Below are positions 18,123-28,116 of a stretch of DNA of 64,000 bases, piece after piece. The stretch is from CAZLYK01 sp964563495 (GTDB lineage Bacteria; Acidobacteriota; Blastocatellia; RBC074), in contig CAZLYK010000006.1 of the NCBI GenBank assembly GCA_964563495.1, positions 8,627 through 72,626 of the forward strand, read 5' to 3'. The notes under the pieces were generated by a model that saw nothing but the letters and a program-made list of their open reading frames with translations, was not told the origin of the DNA and did no database searches. Made by a program: the position numbers and the translations under genes. Every line of letters begins with the position of its first letter. Positions within the stretch are counted from its first letter, which is position 1.

Positions 18123-21100
18123 ATGAAAACCAGAATGAAAGCGCTACCGGCGCAAGGACTGGGGTTGGGATTGCTGATCATGATCTTGATGGCAATTTCG
18201 CTCACCGGATTTGCGCAGTCAGATAACACCCAGATTTCGGGATTCATCAAGGATCAGACTGGCGCGGTCATTGCCAACGCCAAAGTCATGGCCAGGAACG
18301 AAACCAACGGCCTCGAACGTTCCGCGATCACCAACAGCGAAGGATATTACGTGATCACGCAGCTTCCGCCGGGGCTGTATACCGTGACGGCGGAAGCCAG
18401 CGGCTTCAAGCTATACAAAGAGACCAATAAGAAACTCGATCCGAATGTGCCCGCAAAACTTGACGTCTCGTTGCAACCCGGGCAGCTCAGCGAGGTCGTC
18501 AACATCACTGCTACGACTGTTGGCGTGCAGACTGAATCTGCGGCGCTGACGAAATTGATTGACGAACAGACGATCAAAAACACTCAGCTCAATGGTCGCA
18601 ACCCGCTTTTGCTGGCGGTCTTGAAACCGGGCGTGCTGGGCGGTTCGCTGGCTGGTAACAGCTTCGGTCTGACTACCGCAGGTCTGGTCGTCAACGGCTC
18701 GCGTACCCAGGACACGTTGATCACCTTCGACGGCGCAGTCGGCGTTCGTACCCGTTCAAACGGCACCAGCATCGGTGTGGCCGACCTTGATTCGACGCAA
18801 GAAGTGCAGATTCTGACGGCCAACTACAACGCCGAATACGGTCGTTCGGCGGGCGGTCAGGTTCGGATCGTGACCAAGGGTGGTGGTAGTGATTTTCACG
18901 GTGTGGCATATGAGTATCTGCGCAACGCGGCGCTCAATACCAACAGCTGGGATCGCAACCGGACATTTAATCCCGCCCGTCCCTGCAGCAACTCGGCGTT
19001 TTCCAAGGACAATGCCTGCCGCCCGAATCCGTTCCGTTATAACCAGTTCGGTTTTAACCTCAATGGCCCGGTCTGGATTCCCGGCCTCGAGTTCAATAAA
19101 GACCGCAACAAGCTTTTCTGGCTCTACAGCATGGAGTGGGTCAAGGTTCGTGGAACCGGAAACAACGTGACGCGCGTGCCGACGGCGAGGATGCGCGCCG
19201 GCGATTTCAGCGAGCTCTTTCCGGGCGGCCCGAACTACATCGCGGCGCTCGGAGTCAACCGTTTCGTCAAAGACCCGCTCAAGACCGGCGCCTGCAATGC
19301 GACCGATCAGACGGCTTGCTTCAACGACGGCGGCATCATTAACAAAATTCCGGCCAACCGTTTGAGCCCGAATGGCCTGGCGTTGTTGAAAGCTTTCCCT
19401 GATCCGGTTGCCGGTTTCTATTCGAGCGGTTCGAACTTCTTCCAGAGCCGTCCGACGCTGACCAACCAGCGCAAAGAGAACGTCAATATTGACTATCTGC
19501 CGAATGAGAAGCACCAGATCAAAGGCCGCCTGGCTCTCTATCACTTCGTTGACGTGAGCGCCTTCCGCGGTGCGACCGATCGCGCGCCGCAGATCATCAC
19601 CCGCCCCAACCAGACGCTCTCGATCGGCTGGACGTGGACGGTCTCGCCGACCTGGATCAGCGAAACCTTGGTGGCGGGCAGTCGCGATCAGGTCGACATC
19701 GCCGTTGACACGCGCGGCGATCGTTACAAACGCAGCAACTACGGGATCAACTACCCGTACATCTTCAGCTCGCCGAAGGAGATTCAGGACAAGATCCCGA
19801 CGGTCGACGGTCTGGACATTTTCGGCAGCCTGGACGGCGGCCCGTATCCGTCGAGTTCGACCGGCCCGATCTACCAGATCAACAACAACTGGACGAATAT
19901 TCGCGGTAACCACACGATTAAATTCGGCGGCTACTTCGAGCGCGCCGGCCAAAACGACTTCGACCAGATCAACGTCTCCGGTACGCCGGGCGGCACGAAC
20001 AATCAGAATGGCCGTTTCGTCTTTTCCAACTCCTCTTCGGATGGAAAAACGGGCGTCGCCGCCGCCAACGCAGCCCTCGGGCTGTTCGACACCTATGCCG
20101 AGATCGGCGACCGTTCATATACACCCTATCGCGGCCACATGTTCGAGTGGTTCGTTCAGGACTCCTGGAAAGCCACTTCGAAACTGCGTTTGGAAGCGGG
20201 GCTGCGCCAGAGCATCATTCAGCCGTATTACAGCCTCTGGCGTAACATGGTCGTCTTTGACTCCAAGTATTACGACCCGACGAAGGCTGTCACGGTTGAT
20301 CCGAGGACCGGGTTTATCACATCGAGCGGGACCAATCTGCAGTCGCTTTACAACGGTCTGGTCATTCCCGGCGACGGGTGGCCTGATTCGTCGAAAGGCC
20401 CGGGTCGCGTGGCGATTTCGACGACCGGCCAATTCGATTTCCTTTTCCGTGGCGAAGGCAAATCGTTCTCGGAAATTCATAAGAACAATTTCCAACCGCG
20501 TGTCGGGCTGGCCTATGCGCTCAATGACAAGAACGTGATTCGTGCGGGCGCCGGCCGCTTTATGACGCGCCTGGGCGTGAGCGATTCGGTCTTCCTTGGC
20601 GGCAACCCGCCGCTGCAGCCGACCGTTTCCGTGACCAATGGCAGCGTCGATAACCCCGGCGGCAAACCCGGCAACGTCTTTACACTGCAGATCACGTCAC
20701 AGGACAAGATCTTCAAGAATCCTGAAGCCTGGACCTGGAACGGGACCTTCGAACGCGAGCTTGGTTTCTCGACCAAACTTGAAGTCAGCTATGTCGGCCG
20801 TCGCGGTCTGCACGCGCAGCGCGAACGCAACATCAATCAGCTGCCGGTCGGCACTTGCCCGCTGGGTGTAGGCTGTCCGCTGATCAATCCCGCCGACGCC
20901 ACGCAGGGGCGCTACAACCCCGATGCGCTGCGTCCGTATAAGGGTTTCAACATCATCCGCGTGACCAACAACGATGCGAACTCGATGTACCACAGCTTCC
21001 AGATCGGTCTGGATCGTCGTTTCACCAAGGGGCTGAGCTACAGCTTCGCCTATACGCTGTCGAAGTCACAGGATGACGGTTCGGCGCAGCGCGACGTCGT

Positions 21101-21716
21101 CCCCAACGCGTTCGACGTTCACAACCTGTGGGGGCCGTCGACTTTTGACCGCCGCCATCAGGTGGTTCTCAGCTTCGCTTACCAACTGCCGTTCTTCAAC
21201 GATCAGTCCAGTCTGACCGGCAAACTGTTGGGCGGGTGGATCATCAGCGGCGTCTCGCAGATGGCGACCGGCAACCCGATCTCGATCGGAACCGGCGACG
21301 ATTTTGCGGGCGTTGGCCCCGGCAGCGGCGCTCAACTCTGGATCTTCACGAAGGCTCCTGAAATCAAGGGCCAGTACGCGAATAACAATGCAGACGCCGC
21401 TTACTGGTTCTATCCGTTCAATGGGGACGGCTCGGCGATCTTCACCAGACCGGCGGCGGGTACGATCTCGGCGCAGAAGGGACGTGGCCTCTTCTACAAC
21501 GTGGGATTCCAGAATCACAATCTGCGTGTGACCAAGGAATTCCGGATCAAGGAGAGCCACTCCATCCAATTCGTGGCGGAGGCCTTCAACTGGTTGAACC
21601 ACCCGAACTGGAGCGGCCCGGATACCAATCCGAACAACCTGACCACCACCTTCGGCAAGGTCACCACCAAAAGCGGCGAACGTCAGGTTCAGCTCGCGCT
21701 TCGCTATCAGTTCTAA
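18123..21716 (+). CDS. Oar-like TonB-dependent outer-membrane receptor
   Basis: The 1197-residue protein has a signal peptide (about residues 1-32, ending TGFAQ) and a carboxypeptidase regulatory-like domain at about 36-120 (ISGFIKDQTGAVIANAKV, YYVITQLPPGLYTVTAEA). A TonB plug (about 125-250, NGRNPLLLAVLKPGV, STQEVQILTANYNAEYGRSA) and a long beta-barrel follow, ending in aromatic ALRYQF. Acidobacteriota carry many such Oar-type transporters, thought to import large or complex substrates with TonB energy; the ligand cannot be told. It stands alone: GGAAGGGAAG lies just before the ATG and a terminator follows. No SusD partner is present. Confidence 0.93.
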   Translation: MKTRMKALPAQGLGLGLLIMILMAISLTGFAQSDNTQISGFIKDQTGAVIANAKVMARNETNGLERSAITNSEGYYVITQLPPGLYTVTAEASGFKLYKETNKKLDPNVPAKLDVSLQPGQLSEVVNITATTVGVQTESAALTKLIDEQTIKNTQLNGRNPLLLAVLKPGVLGGSLAGNSFGLTTAGLVVNGSRTQDTLITFDGAVGVRTRSNGTSIGVADLDSTQEVQILTANYNAEYGRSAGGQVRIVTKGGGSDFHGVAYEYLRNAALNTNSWDRNRTFNPARPCSNSAFSKDNACRPNPFRYNQFGFNLNGPVWIPGLEFNKDRNKLFWLYSMEWVKVRGTGNNVTRVPTARMRAGDFSELFPGGPNYIAALGVNRFVKDPLKTGACNATDQTACFNDGGIINKIPANRLSPNGLALLKAFPDPVAGFYSSGSNFFQSRPTLTNQRKENVNIDYLPNEKHQIKGRLALYHFVDVSAFRGATDRAPQIITRPNQTLSIGWTWTVSPTWISETLVAGSRDQVDIAVDTRGDRYKRSNYGINYPYIFSSPKEIQDKIPTVDGLDIFGSLDGGPYPSSSTGPIYQINNNWTNIRGNHTIKFGGYFERAGQNDFDQINVSGTPGGTNNQNGRFVFSNSSSDGKTGVAAANAALGLFDTYAEIGDRSYTPYRGHMFEWFVQDSWKATSKLRLEAGLRQSIIQPYYSLWRNMVVFDSKYYDPTKAVTVDPRTGFITSSGTNLQSLYNGLVIPGDGWPDSSKGPGRVAISTTGQFDFLFRGEGKSFSEIHKNNFQPRVGLAYALNDKNVIRAGAGRFMTRLGVSDSVFLGGNPPLQPTVSVTNGSVDNPGGKPGNVFTLQITSQDKIFKNPEAWTWNGTFERELGFSTKLEVSYVGRRGLHAQRERNINQLPVGTCPLGVGCPLINPADATQGRYNPDALRPYKGFNIIRVTNNDANSMYHSFQIGLDRRFTKGLSYSFAYTLSKSQDDGSAQRDVVPNAFDVHNLWGPSTFDRRHQVVLSFAYQLPFFNDQSSLTGKLLGGWIISGVSQMATGNPISIGTGDDFAGVGPGSGAQLWIFTKAPEIKGQYANNNADAAYWFYPFNGDGSAIFTRPAAGTISAQKGRGLFYNVGFQNHNLRVTKEFRIKESHSIQFVAEAFNWLNHPNWSGPDTNPNNLTTTFGKVTTKSGERQVQLALRYQF

Positions 21717-21741
21717 CTTTTTGCCTCTCCAGGCAATTTCA

Positions 21742-21778
21742 AAGCCCGCTCGGAATTCCTATCCGAGCGGGCTTTTTT
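21742..21778 (+). terminator. Rho-independent terminator of the receptor gene
   Basis: AAGCCCGCTCGGA pairs with TCCGAGCGGGCTT around a 7-base loop and runs into TTTTTT at 21773-21778, 26 bases after the receptor stop. Confidence 0.92.
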
Positions 21779-21843
21779 AATGGACAGGGTTGACCGGGTT
21801 GGTTCAAGATTGAACCGGATATCCCGTTCCTGCCTATCCCGTC
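21779..21843. repeat. Degenerate GACAGGATT palindrome
   Basis: AATGGACAGGGTTGACCGG... and TATCCCGTTCCTGCCTATCCC resemble decayed left and right arms of the palindrome family. It sits between the terminator and the Shine-Dalgarno of the next gene. Confidence 0.5.
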
Positions 21844-21863
21844 ATTTCGGAAGGAGGCGATAG

Positions 21864-22517
21864 ATGAGACTTGCAATTGGCAGCATCGTTCAGGCGGTGA
21901 CAATCTCGTTCATTGTCTCGTCCACTGCTCCGGCTCAATCGGTATCTGCGCCGGATAAGCCGCCGATCGAGATTCTCGGCTTCAAGATCGGCTCTGACTA
22001 TTACCCGATGCTCGACAGCAAGAGCTCGATCACGACAGCCGACAATCCGGATTTCCCCAGGACCGACGCGGAGAATACAGCCAGGCGCCGGAGGAGCGTG
22101 CAGGTGGACGATACCAAATCGCGTGGCAAGCTGAGATCTGAAATCAGGATCATCGATCAGGCGGAGTGGGTCCAGGTGAATATCAGAAATACCGGCGATA
22201 AGGCGATCAGGGTCATCGATTGGGATTTTGCCTTTCCGCGATATGTCGATCGCAAGCTGGAATTGCGCTTCGACGTAGTCTCGAGGATCGAGGTTAAGCC
22301 CGGCGGCAGGAAGACTCTCAAACAGCCTTTGCCACACGGAGCTACGCGCTGCAAGACCATGACCGTCGGCGCTGCAGAGATCCAGTCCGCCAAGCCCAGT
22401 ACATTCGAAGCGGTTTGCGGCCCCGGCGTCCACGATCCATCTAACCTCAAGCAGGAGAGCGTGATCATCAAACGGATCGAGTATCAGGACGGCTCGGTCT
22501 GGAATAGACAGGATTAA
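21864..22517 (+). CDS. Secreted protein of unknown function
   Basis: The 217-residue protein has a signal peptide (about residues 1-29, ending STAPAQS), a basic patch (ARRRRSV) and a beta-sandwich-like middle (EWVQVNIRNTGDKAIRVIDW, RIEVKPGGRKTLKQPL). That middle looks like an immunoglobulin-like or DUF-type fold seen in other secreted acidobacterial proteins. AAGGAGG lies six bases before the ATG at 21864. There is no enzymatic motif. The C-terminal NRQD-TAA comes from the composite repeat at 22503: this arm reads GATTAA, so the stop is TAA rather than TGA. Confidence 0.72.
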   Translation: MRLAIGSIVQAVTISFIVSSTAPAQSVSAPDKPPIEILGFKIGSDYYPMLDSKSSITTADNPDFPRTDAENTARRRRSVQVDDTKSRGKLRSEIRIIDQAEWVQVNIRNTGDKAIRVIDWDFAFPRYVDRKLELRFDVVSRIEVKPGGRKTLKQPLPHGATRCKTMTVGAAEIQSAKPSTFEAVCGPGVHDPSNLKQESVIIKRIEYQDGSVWNRQD

Positions 22518-22731
22518 CAGGATTTCACCGGATTATAGCAATTTTCACATTTGTGCGGCCGCGTCCTCGCGGCCGCACAAATGTGAAAATTGCTGCTGCA
22601 GGGAAAGCATTGATCGATGACCAATGCTATCAACGCGGTTTCAGTTTCGTGCATCCTGTCAGTCGCCCTCCCTAACGGTCGTGCGTCTGACAGGATGCAC
22701 GAAACTGAAAGCCGCTGTAATCCTGTCTATT
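22503..22731. repeat. Composite three-hairpin element inside GACAGGATT arms (copy A)
   Basis: The outer arms (from 22503, and ending CCTGTCTATT at 22731) enclose hairpin 1 (22537-22594, perfect 27-bp stem with a CGGCCGCG core), a short central hairpin (AGCATTG/CAATGCT around 22607-22629) and hairpin 2 (22635-22715, stem including TTTCGTGCATCCTGTC and its complement). The left arm gives the upstream gene its NRQD tail; the right arm gives the btuB-like gene its TAG stop. Related copies lie at 38159-38384 and 62728-62926. Confidence 0.92.
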
Positions 22732-25105
22732 TTTCTCCGCCGATCCGAATTCGCATTCCGCCAGAAAAATTGAGTCGATAGGCTCGATATCCCAGCACTT
22801 CCTGGAAATCCTGGTTGAGCAGGTTTTCGATTCTGAGGAAGATCGTCAAACGCGAATTCACGCGATAACTGCCGGCGAGATCGAGTTTGGCGTAGCCGCC
22901 GTTATAGATCGGCCGCCCGCCGGCGTCGAAGCGGGTGAAGAGCACCGGGTCGAGATCGCGGCGCTTTCCGCTGAAGAATCCATCCAGATTGAGATCCCAT
23001 TTATTTCCGAGCAGTGTGAGGTTGATCGAGCCCGAATGGCGGGGCCGGCGCAAGAGTGGAAGCGCCACTTCGCGATTCGGGACCAGAGTATTGGTGTTGA
23101 AATCGATGACCTCGGCCGCCGAAACGAGCTTGGTTTTGAGAAAGGTGTAATTTCCGCTGAAGATGACTCTGTGGCCGGGGCGGGCGGTGGCCGCGATCTC
23201 ATAGCCATAGCTGCGGCTGCGATCGTTATTAATAAAGTGCGTCAGACGGCCATCGGCGAGTTTGACGGGGCCGCCAAAGGTTGATGGTTCGGCGACGAAG
23301 GCGATCTGGTCGCGGAAGTGGTTGTCGAAATAGGTGATCTCGACTCGATAGCGATCTCTCATGAAGAACTGATCGATGCCGATGTCGAAGCTGCGCGACC
23401 GTTCGGGCTTCAAACCCGGATTGCCCAGGAAGAACGGGTTCGGGCTGAAGGCTTCGATCAGTGTCGGGGCCTTGATGCCCTCGCCGTAATTGACGCGCAG
23501 GCGCGTCGGGCCCCTGCGGCTTTGAATGCCGCTCTGCCTGACCACCCAGGTCAGGGAGGCTTTCGGGACGACCTGCCTGCCGAACCCGACTTCGCCCGTG
23601 TACGCAGCCGAGCCCAGCTTGCTCAGAATCTGCGCCAGGCCGGCGGGGAGATCGGCGATGTTCTTCTCCCAGCGCAATCCGGTGTTGATGAAGAGTCGCG
23701 AGCCGAGTGCAAATTGATCCTGGACGTAAATGCCGGTGTTCGTCCGCTCGGAGGCGACTCGATTGATTCCGGCAAAACCATTATCGAAGACGGCCGACTC
23801 CTGCTCGTAATCGATGCCGGCCGAAATAAAATGCCCACTCTCGATGATGTAATCGCTCTGGTAGCGCACCCCCCGGCGGCGCTGGTGGTTATTGAAGTTC
23901 GAGGAGAAATCGTTAAAGGCGGAGAAGGTGTCGACCGGGGTGCCGGGTCTTGACAGATCCTGAGCGACCGGATCGAAGCTGTTTTGATTGTTCTCGGAAA
24001 AGGCGAAGGTCAAACTCTGGCGCCAGTATTTGGTCGTCTGGTCTTCGAGGCGCGCTCCGAGGGCGATCCGCTTACGCTCGATCCGCTCATCCGGATCCGG
24101 AAACAGGAACGCGGTCGCGCCCGGGACGCCGGCGCCCGATGTCTCATTTCTGGTGGTCAGGCGAAGCTGGGTGCGCTCATTGAAGCGATACCCCAGATTG
24201 GCCGTCGCGATCCGGTTTTGATAATCGTCGTTGCGGTCGCGGCCATCGGTGCGTAGATGGGTGAAGCCGGCCGAGTAGTCGAACGATTTGTAGAGCCCGG
24301 AGAGCCGGGCGAACTGGCGATTGAAAGCGAAGCTGCCGCCCTCGCCCGTAAATTCGAATTCAGGGGTCGAAGAGACCCCGCGACGGGTGAAGAACTGGAG
24401 CACACCCGAGATCGCGTCTGAGCCGTAAATCGCGCTTTGTGCGCCACGGACGAGCTCGACCTGGGCGGCGTTATCGGTTGTCAGGTCGGCCAGATCGAAA
24501 GATCCTCCGGCGTCGTTGGCCGGAACCCCATCGATCAGGACCTTGGTGTAATCGGACTCGCCGCCCCGCAGAAAGAGCGAGGCGACTCCACCGCGCCGCG
24601 CCGTCTGAACCACAGTCACACCGGGTGAAGCGCGCAGTGCGTCGAAGACGGAGATTCGCTGGGCGCGCAGAAGATCCGCGCCCGAAGCAACAAAGGCGCT
24701 CATCGAGGTTTCGCTCAGACGCGAATCGGTCCGCGTCGCCGAGACGATCAGTCGATCTTCGATCGCCGAAAAATTGAGAGTCACGATTCCCGCCAGATCA
24801 CGACCGGCTTCGACCTTGACCGGTTGTGCGCCTCCAGTTTGGGTCAAGCCCGCGGCCTCGACCGAGATCGAGTATTCGCCGGGTTTCAAATCGACGAAAT
24901 AGAATTCGCCACGCTCGTTGGTGCGCGTTTCGCGAACGGCCACACGATTGAGTAAGAGCAGCACGACGCGCGCGTCGCGAATTACTCCGCCTCTGGGATC
25001 GGTCACGACCCCTCGGATCGACCCGGTCGTCCCCTGAGCCAGAGCGCTCAGAGACAGGATGCAGATCAAGGTCAGGCTTGCCAGCGATCTGATGATTGAA
25101 TTCAT
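22727..25105 (-). CDS. btuB: TonB-dependent receptor, likely cobalamin receptor BtuB
   Basis: The 792-residue outer-membrane receptor has a signal peptide (to about residue 23, LSLSALAQ), a carboxypeptidase regulatory-like extension (IRGVVTDPRGGVIRDARVV) at about 27-110, a TonB plug at about 125-235 (VFDALRASPGVTVVQTARRG, FLRGGESDYTKVLIDGVPAN, ELVRGAQSAIYGSDAISGV) and a beta-barrel. The plug is of the BtuB/CirA size class, much smaller than the Oar-like receptor. It is the last gene of the riboswitch-led btuFCD operon, 106 bases after btuD, which is the main argument for B12 as substrate. GGAG precedes the ATG at 25105. The TAG stop lies in the composite repeat. Confidence 0.88.
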   Translation of the reverse strand: MNSIIRSLASLTLICILSLSALAQGTTGSIRGVVTDPRGGVIRDARVVLLLLNRVAVRETRTNERGEFYFVDLKPGEYSISVEAAGLTQTGGAQPVKVEAGRDLAGIVTLNFSAIEDRLIVSATRTDSRLSETSMSAFVASGADLLRAQRISVFDALRASPGVTVVQTARRGGVASLFLRGGESDYTKVLIDGVPANDAGGSFDLADLTTDNAAQVELVRGAQSAIYGSDAISGVLQFFTRRGVSSTPEFEFTGEGGSFAFNRQFARLSGLYKSFDYSAGFTHLRTDGRDRNDDYQNRIATANLGYRFNERTQLRLTTRNETSGAGVPGATAFLFPDPDERIERKRIALGARLEDQTTKYWRQSLTFAFSENNQNSFDPVAQDLSRPGTPVDTFSAFNDFSSNFNNHQRRRGVRYQSDYIIESGHFISAGIDYEQESAVFDNGFAGINRVASERTNTGIYVQDQFALGSRLFINTGLRWEKNIADLPAGLAQILSKLGSAAYTGEVGFGRQVVPKASLTWVVRQSGIQSRRGPTRLRVNYGEGIKAPTLIEAFSPNPFFLGNPGLKPERSRSFDIGIDQFFMRDRYRVEITYFDNHFRDQIAFVAEPSTFGGPVKLADGRLTHFINNDRSRSYGYEIAATARPGHRVIFSGNYTFLKTKLVSAAEVIDFNTNTLVPNREVALPLLRRPRHSGSINLTLLGNKWDLNLDGFFSGKRRDLDPVLFTRFDAGGRPIYNGGYAKLDLAGSYRVNSRLTIFLRIENLLNQDFQEVLGYRAYRLNFSGGMRIRIGGEK

Positions 25106-25211
25106 GAGTAATACTCCAGATGGTTAGTGGCTTTTGCGGGGGGCGGTAGACGCGGGGCCGGGAATCTACGACGCCAATGTTAGTGTAAAAACGAAATCCT
25201 TCAAAATGTTT

Positions 25212-25991
25212 TTAGAATGCATGTGAAACTCTTGGATTTCCGCTTTGCGGGTGACGGTCGACCAGGAGCGGGGTATGAAAGACACGGCTCAATAGATCAG
25301 CCGTCAGCGCCTTGCGCGGCTCATGACAGATGATCAACTTTCCGTCTCTCAGAAGCGCCACCCGATCGGCGAACTCCGCCGCCAGGTTGAGCTCGTGGGT
25401 CACGACCAGGGCTCCGATCCGTCTCTCCCTGGTCAATTGGCGGACGAAGTTGAGGAGGGAGATCTGGTGCTCGATGTCGGCGTTAGCCGTCGGCTCGTCG
25501 AGCAGAAGCAGTCTCGGCTCCTGCGCCAGGGCGCGGGCGAGCACGACTCGCTGGCGTTCCCCCGACGAAAGCTCGTTGAATTTTCGGTTAGAGAACTGGA
25601 TGGAGTCGGTATCGGCAAGGGCCTTGGCTGCGATCTCGAGATCGCGGGGCGAATCGAAGCCGAGCGCGCTGACGTGCGCGAACCTTCCGGTCAGGACGTA
25701 CTCGATCGCGGTCAAAGGGAACCGCACCTCGACGGCTTGTGCGACAACCGCTATTCTGCGCGCCGCCTCCCGGCGCGAAAAACCGGTGACCGGCTTGCCT
25801 TCAAAGAGCGCTTCGCCGCGCTGTGGCTTCAACGCCCCGTGTGCGATGCCGAGCAGCGTCGATTTACCGCTGCCGTTCGGTCCGACCAGCGCGACGATCT
25901 CGCCGGCCAGCACTTCGAGCGTGACTCCGGCGATCGCTTCCCGGCGGTCACTGTCGTGATAGCGAAAATGTATCTCGCGCAGTTCAAGCAT
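25212..25991 (-). CDS. btuD: Cobalamin ABC transporter ATP-binding protein
   Basis: The 259-residue ATPase of the FecE/BtuD type has Walker A GPNGSGKSTLLG, Q-loop AVVAQAVEVRF, signature LSSGERQRVVLARAL, Walker B LLLLDEPTANAD and a switch His in VTHELN. It couples ATP hydrolysis to vitamin B12 import through the BtuC permease. The ATG at 25991 overlaps the end of btuC by eight bases, implying translational coupling. Confidence 0.93.
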   Translation of the reverse strand: MLELREIHFRYHDSDRREAIAGVTLEVLAGEIVALVGPNGSGKSTLLGIAHGALKPQRGEALFEGKPVTGFSRREAARRIAVVAQAVEVRFPLTAIEYVLTGRFAHVSALGFDSPRDLEIAAKALADTDSIQFSNRKFNELSSGERQRVVLARALAQEPRLLLLDEPTANADIEHQISLLNFVRQLTRERRIGALVVTHELNLAAEFADRVALLRDGKLIICHEPRKALTADLLSRVFHTPLLVDRHPQSGNPRVSHAF

Positions 25992-27060
25992 AATTCTTCC
26001 TGCCTTTGATCAGCAGGTAAACGAAGATAGGAGCACCGATCAGTGCGGTGATCGCTCCTGTCGGCAGTTCGCGCGGTGCAATCGCCGTGCGGGCTATCGC
26101 GTCCGCGATCAGGACAAGCAATCCGCCGGCCAGGGCGCCGGCTGGGATGACCAGGCGATTGTCGGTCCCGGCAGTCAGCCTGACCAGGTGGGGCACGACC
26201 AGTCCGACATAGCCGATCGCGCCGCCGGCGGAGACCGCCGCGCCGGTGAGCAGGGAAGCCGTCAGATAGACGATCCAGCGGACTCGGGCTGTTTCGACGC
26301 CGAGCGCGAATGCATCGCGTTCGCCGATCATGATCAGGTTGAGCGCGCGGGATTGTGTGATCAGGATGATTCCGCCGATCAGCGTCGCCAGGGCGACGAA
26401 AACGAGTCCCTCGATCGTACCGTTCGACAAATCACCGAGCAGCCAGAGCGTGATGCTGCGGAGCCTCAGGTTATCCGCCAGGGCAGTCAGCAAGACGATG
26501 ACCGAAGAGAGAAAAGTAGACATGACTATTCCCGCCAGGACCAGCTGCGTCGAATCTCCCTCCCGCCGTCCGAGCCGGTAAACAACCAAGGTTGCCGCGG
26601 CCGCCCCGATAAACCCGAATAACGGGCGACTGAAGGCGAGCCCGGAAGCAAAAATCAAAGCCAGGATCGAGCCGACCGCCGCGCCGCCCGAGACTCCCAG
26701 GACATAAGGGTCGGCCAGCGGATTGCGAAGCAGCGCTTGAAAGGCCGCGCCCGCGATAGCCAGAGAGGCGCCGACCCCAAGCGACAAGGCGATTCGCGGC
26801 AATCGCAGGCTGAAGATGATCACTTCCTCCTCGCGCGAGATGGTCAGGGGCGACCCGATCATTTTCGACCAGAGAGCGAAGAGGATTCGGCCGCTCGCGA
26901 TCTTTTCGCTCCCGATCGAGAGCGCCAGCAGTGACGCCGCCAGAACCGCCAGGCCGAGCAGAATAAAGACGATCAGCGCGCGGCGCCCGGTCAGGTAGGT
27001 GGTGACGGCCGCGGCCGGCCCGGGCTTTGTTGTCTGCTCAATCAGAATTTCGCTCTTCAC
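25984..27060 (-). CDS. btuC: Cobalamin ABC transporter permease (FecCD family)
   Basis: The 358-residue inner-membrane protein of the FecCD/BtuC family has about ten hydrophobic helices. Family landmarks are LRLPRIALSLGVGASLAIAG, AAFQALLRNPLADPYVLGVS near the first third and AIGYVGLVVPHLVRL (coupling region). It forms the dimeric channel receiving B12 from BtuF. The start is a GTG at 27060 that overlaps the btuF TGA (GTGA). Confidence 0.94.
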   Translation of the reverse strand: MKSEILIEQTTKPGPAAAVTTYLTGRRALIVFILLGLAVLAASLLALSIGSEKIASGRILFALWSKMIGSPLTISREEEVIIFSLRLPRIALSLGVGASLAIAGAAFQALLRNPLADPYVLGVSGGAAVGSILALIFASGLAFSRPLFGFIGAAAATLVVYRLGRREGDSTQLVLAGIVMSTFLSSVIVLLTALADNLRLRSITLWLLGDLSNGTIEGLVFVALATLIGGIILITQSRALNLIMIGERDAFALGVETARVRWIVYLTASLLTGAAVSAGGAIGYVGLVVPHLVRLTAGTDNRLVIPAGALAGGLLVLIADAIARTAIAPRELPTGAITALIGAPIFVYLLIKGRKNYA

Positions 27061-27962
27061 GGACTCTCTGGATGTATCCCCTGAGCCAGTTGTTCCAGAC
27101 CCTCTACGATCCGAGGCCCGGGACGATCTACCCAGTCGGGGTTGACCTGGACAATGCGGTTAAAACGGATCGCCGGTGTGACGGCAAATGCGCCGCGCAG
27201 CTCCTCTTCGCTGACCAGCGCGCTGCCGTGGCTGGCCGGAACGACGATCACTTCGGGCGCTCGCGCGATGACGGTCTCGCGTGAGAACTGCGGATAATCG
27301 GCCGTCTCCTCGCCTGAAATCGACCTCCCGCCGGCGAGGGTGATCAAATCATTGATAAAAGTATTGCGGCCGGCGGTGATCAGTGGGCCGGTTTGCAAAA
27401 TGTAAAAGACACTCGGTCGAGATAGATTTCTAACCCGGTTCTCGACGCCTTCGATGCGTCGCTCCATCTCACCGGCGATCGCCGCCGCTTCCTTTTCGTT
27501 TCCCGTTACCTCGCCGAGCTGGCGGATCGAGAGCGCCACTTCGCGGACGGTGCGTGGATTGGAAACGTAGACCGGGATCGAGAGCTGATCGAGGTGGCGG
27601 ACCAGCTCCTCGACCTGGCTGGCGGTGGTGACGACGACCAGATCCGGTCTGAGCGCGACGATCCGTTCCAGATTCGGGTGCAGGGTATCGCCGATCTTCT
27701 CCCTGTTTTTCGCCTCTTCGGGGAAGTCGCAGTAGCTGGTCACGCCGACGATGCGGCTGCCAAGCCCGAGAGCAAAGAGGATTTCAGTCACGTTCGGCGC
27801 GAGCGAGATGATCCGCTGCGGCCTGGCCTTGATCAAAACCGTCCGCCCGATCCCATCCCGGAATGTGAGCGCCGGCTCACCCGCCGCCGGTCGCGTTTGC
27901 CGGCAACCGATCAATAGGCAGAGCGCTAATAGCCAAACCCCACGGAACCATTTATCAAGCAT
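27057..27962 (-). CDS. btuF: Cobalamin-binding lipoprotein BtuF
   Basis: The 301-residue periplasmic B12-binding protein of ABC class III has a lipoprotein signal with lipobox LLIGC, suggesting membrane tethering as in other BtuF-like lipoproteins. It has the BtuF signature PQRIISLAPNVTEILFALGL, then VGVTSYCDFPEEA and PNLERIVALRPDLVV, plus the linker helix and a C-terminal lobe. I chose the ATG at 27962, with GGATGA upstream; a TTG 12 bases earlier is also open. It is the first gene after the cobalamin riboswitch and its terminator-like hairpin. Confidence 0.93.
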   Translation of the reverse strand: MLDKWFRGVWLLALCLLIGCRQTRPAAGEPALTFRDGIGRTVLIKARPQRIISLAPNVTEILFALGLGSRIVGVTSYCDFPEEAKNREKIGDTLHPNLERIVALRPDLVVVTTASQVEELVRHLDQLSIPVYVSNPRTVREVALSIRQLGEVTGNEKEAAAIAGEMERRIEGVENRVRNLSRPSVFYILQTGPLITAGRNTFINDLITLAGGRSISGEETADYPQFSRETVIARAPEVIVVPASHGSALVSEEELRGAFAVTPAIRFNRIVQVNPDWVDRPGPRIVEGLEQLAQGIHPESP

Positions 27963-27972
27963 TTGGTCATCC

Positions 27973-28022
27973 AAATGACGAAAGCCCCAGACGCTCAGGT
28001 TGAAAGTTGAGCGTCTGGGGCT
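27973..28022 (-). terminator. Terminator-like expression platform of the cobalamin riboswitch
   Basis: A perfect 15-bp stem (AGCCCCAGACGCTCA at 27983-27997 with its complement at 28008-28022) is followed on the minus strand by a short imperfect T-stretch (TTCGTCATTT). It ends about ten bases before the btuF start. It can act as a terminator or block ribosome access. The weak U-tract makes translational control also possible. Confidence 0.7.
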
Positions 28023-28116
28023 TCCCGGAAATCAAAAGGCAAGAAGGCTCGCCGCGGGGAGTTCAATCCCCGGGTTCACTCCGCCGCACCCTTTCAACCG
28101 AAGAGTCGTCGAAAAA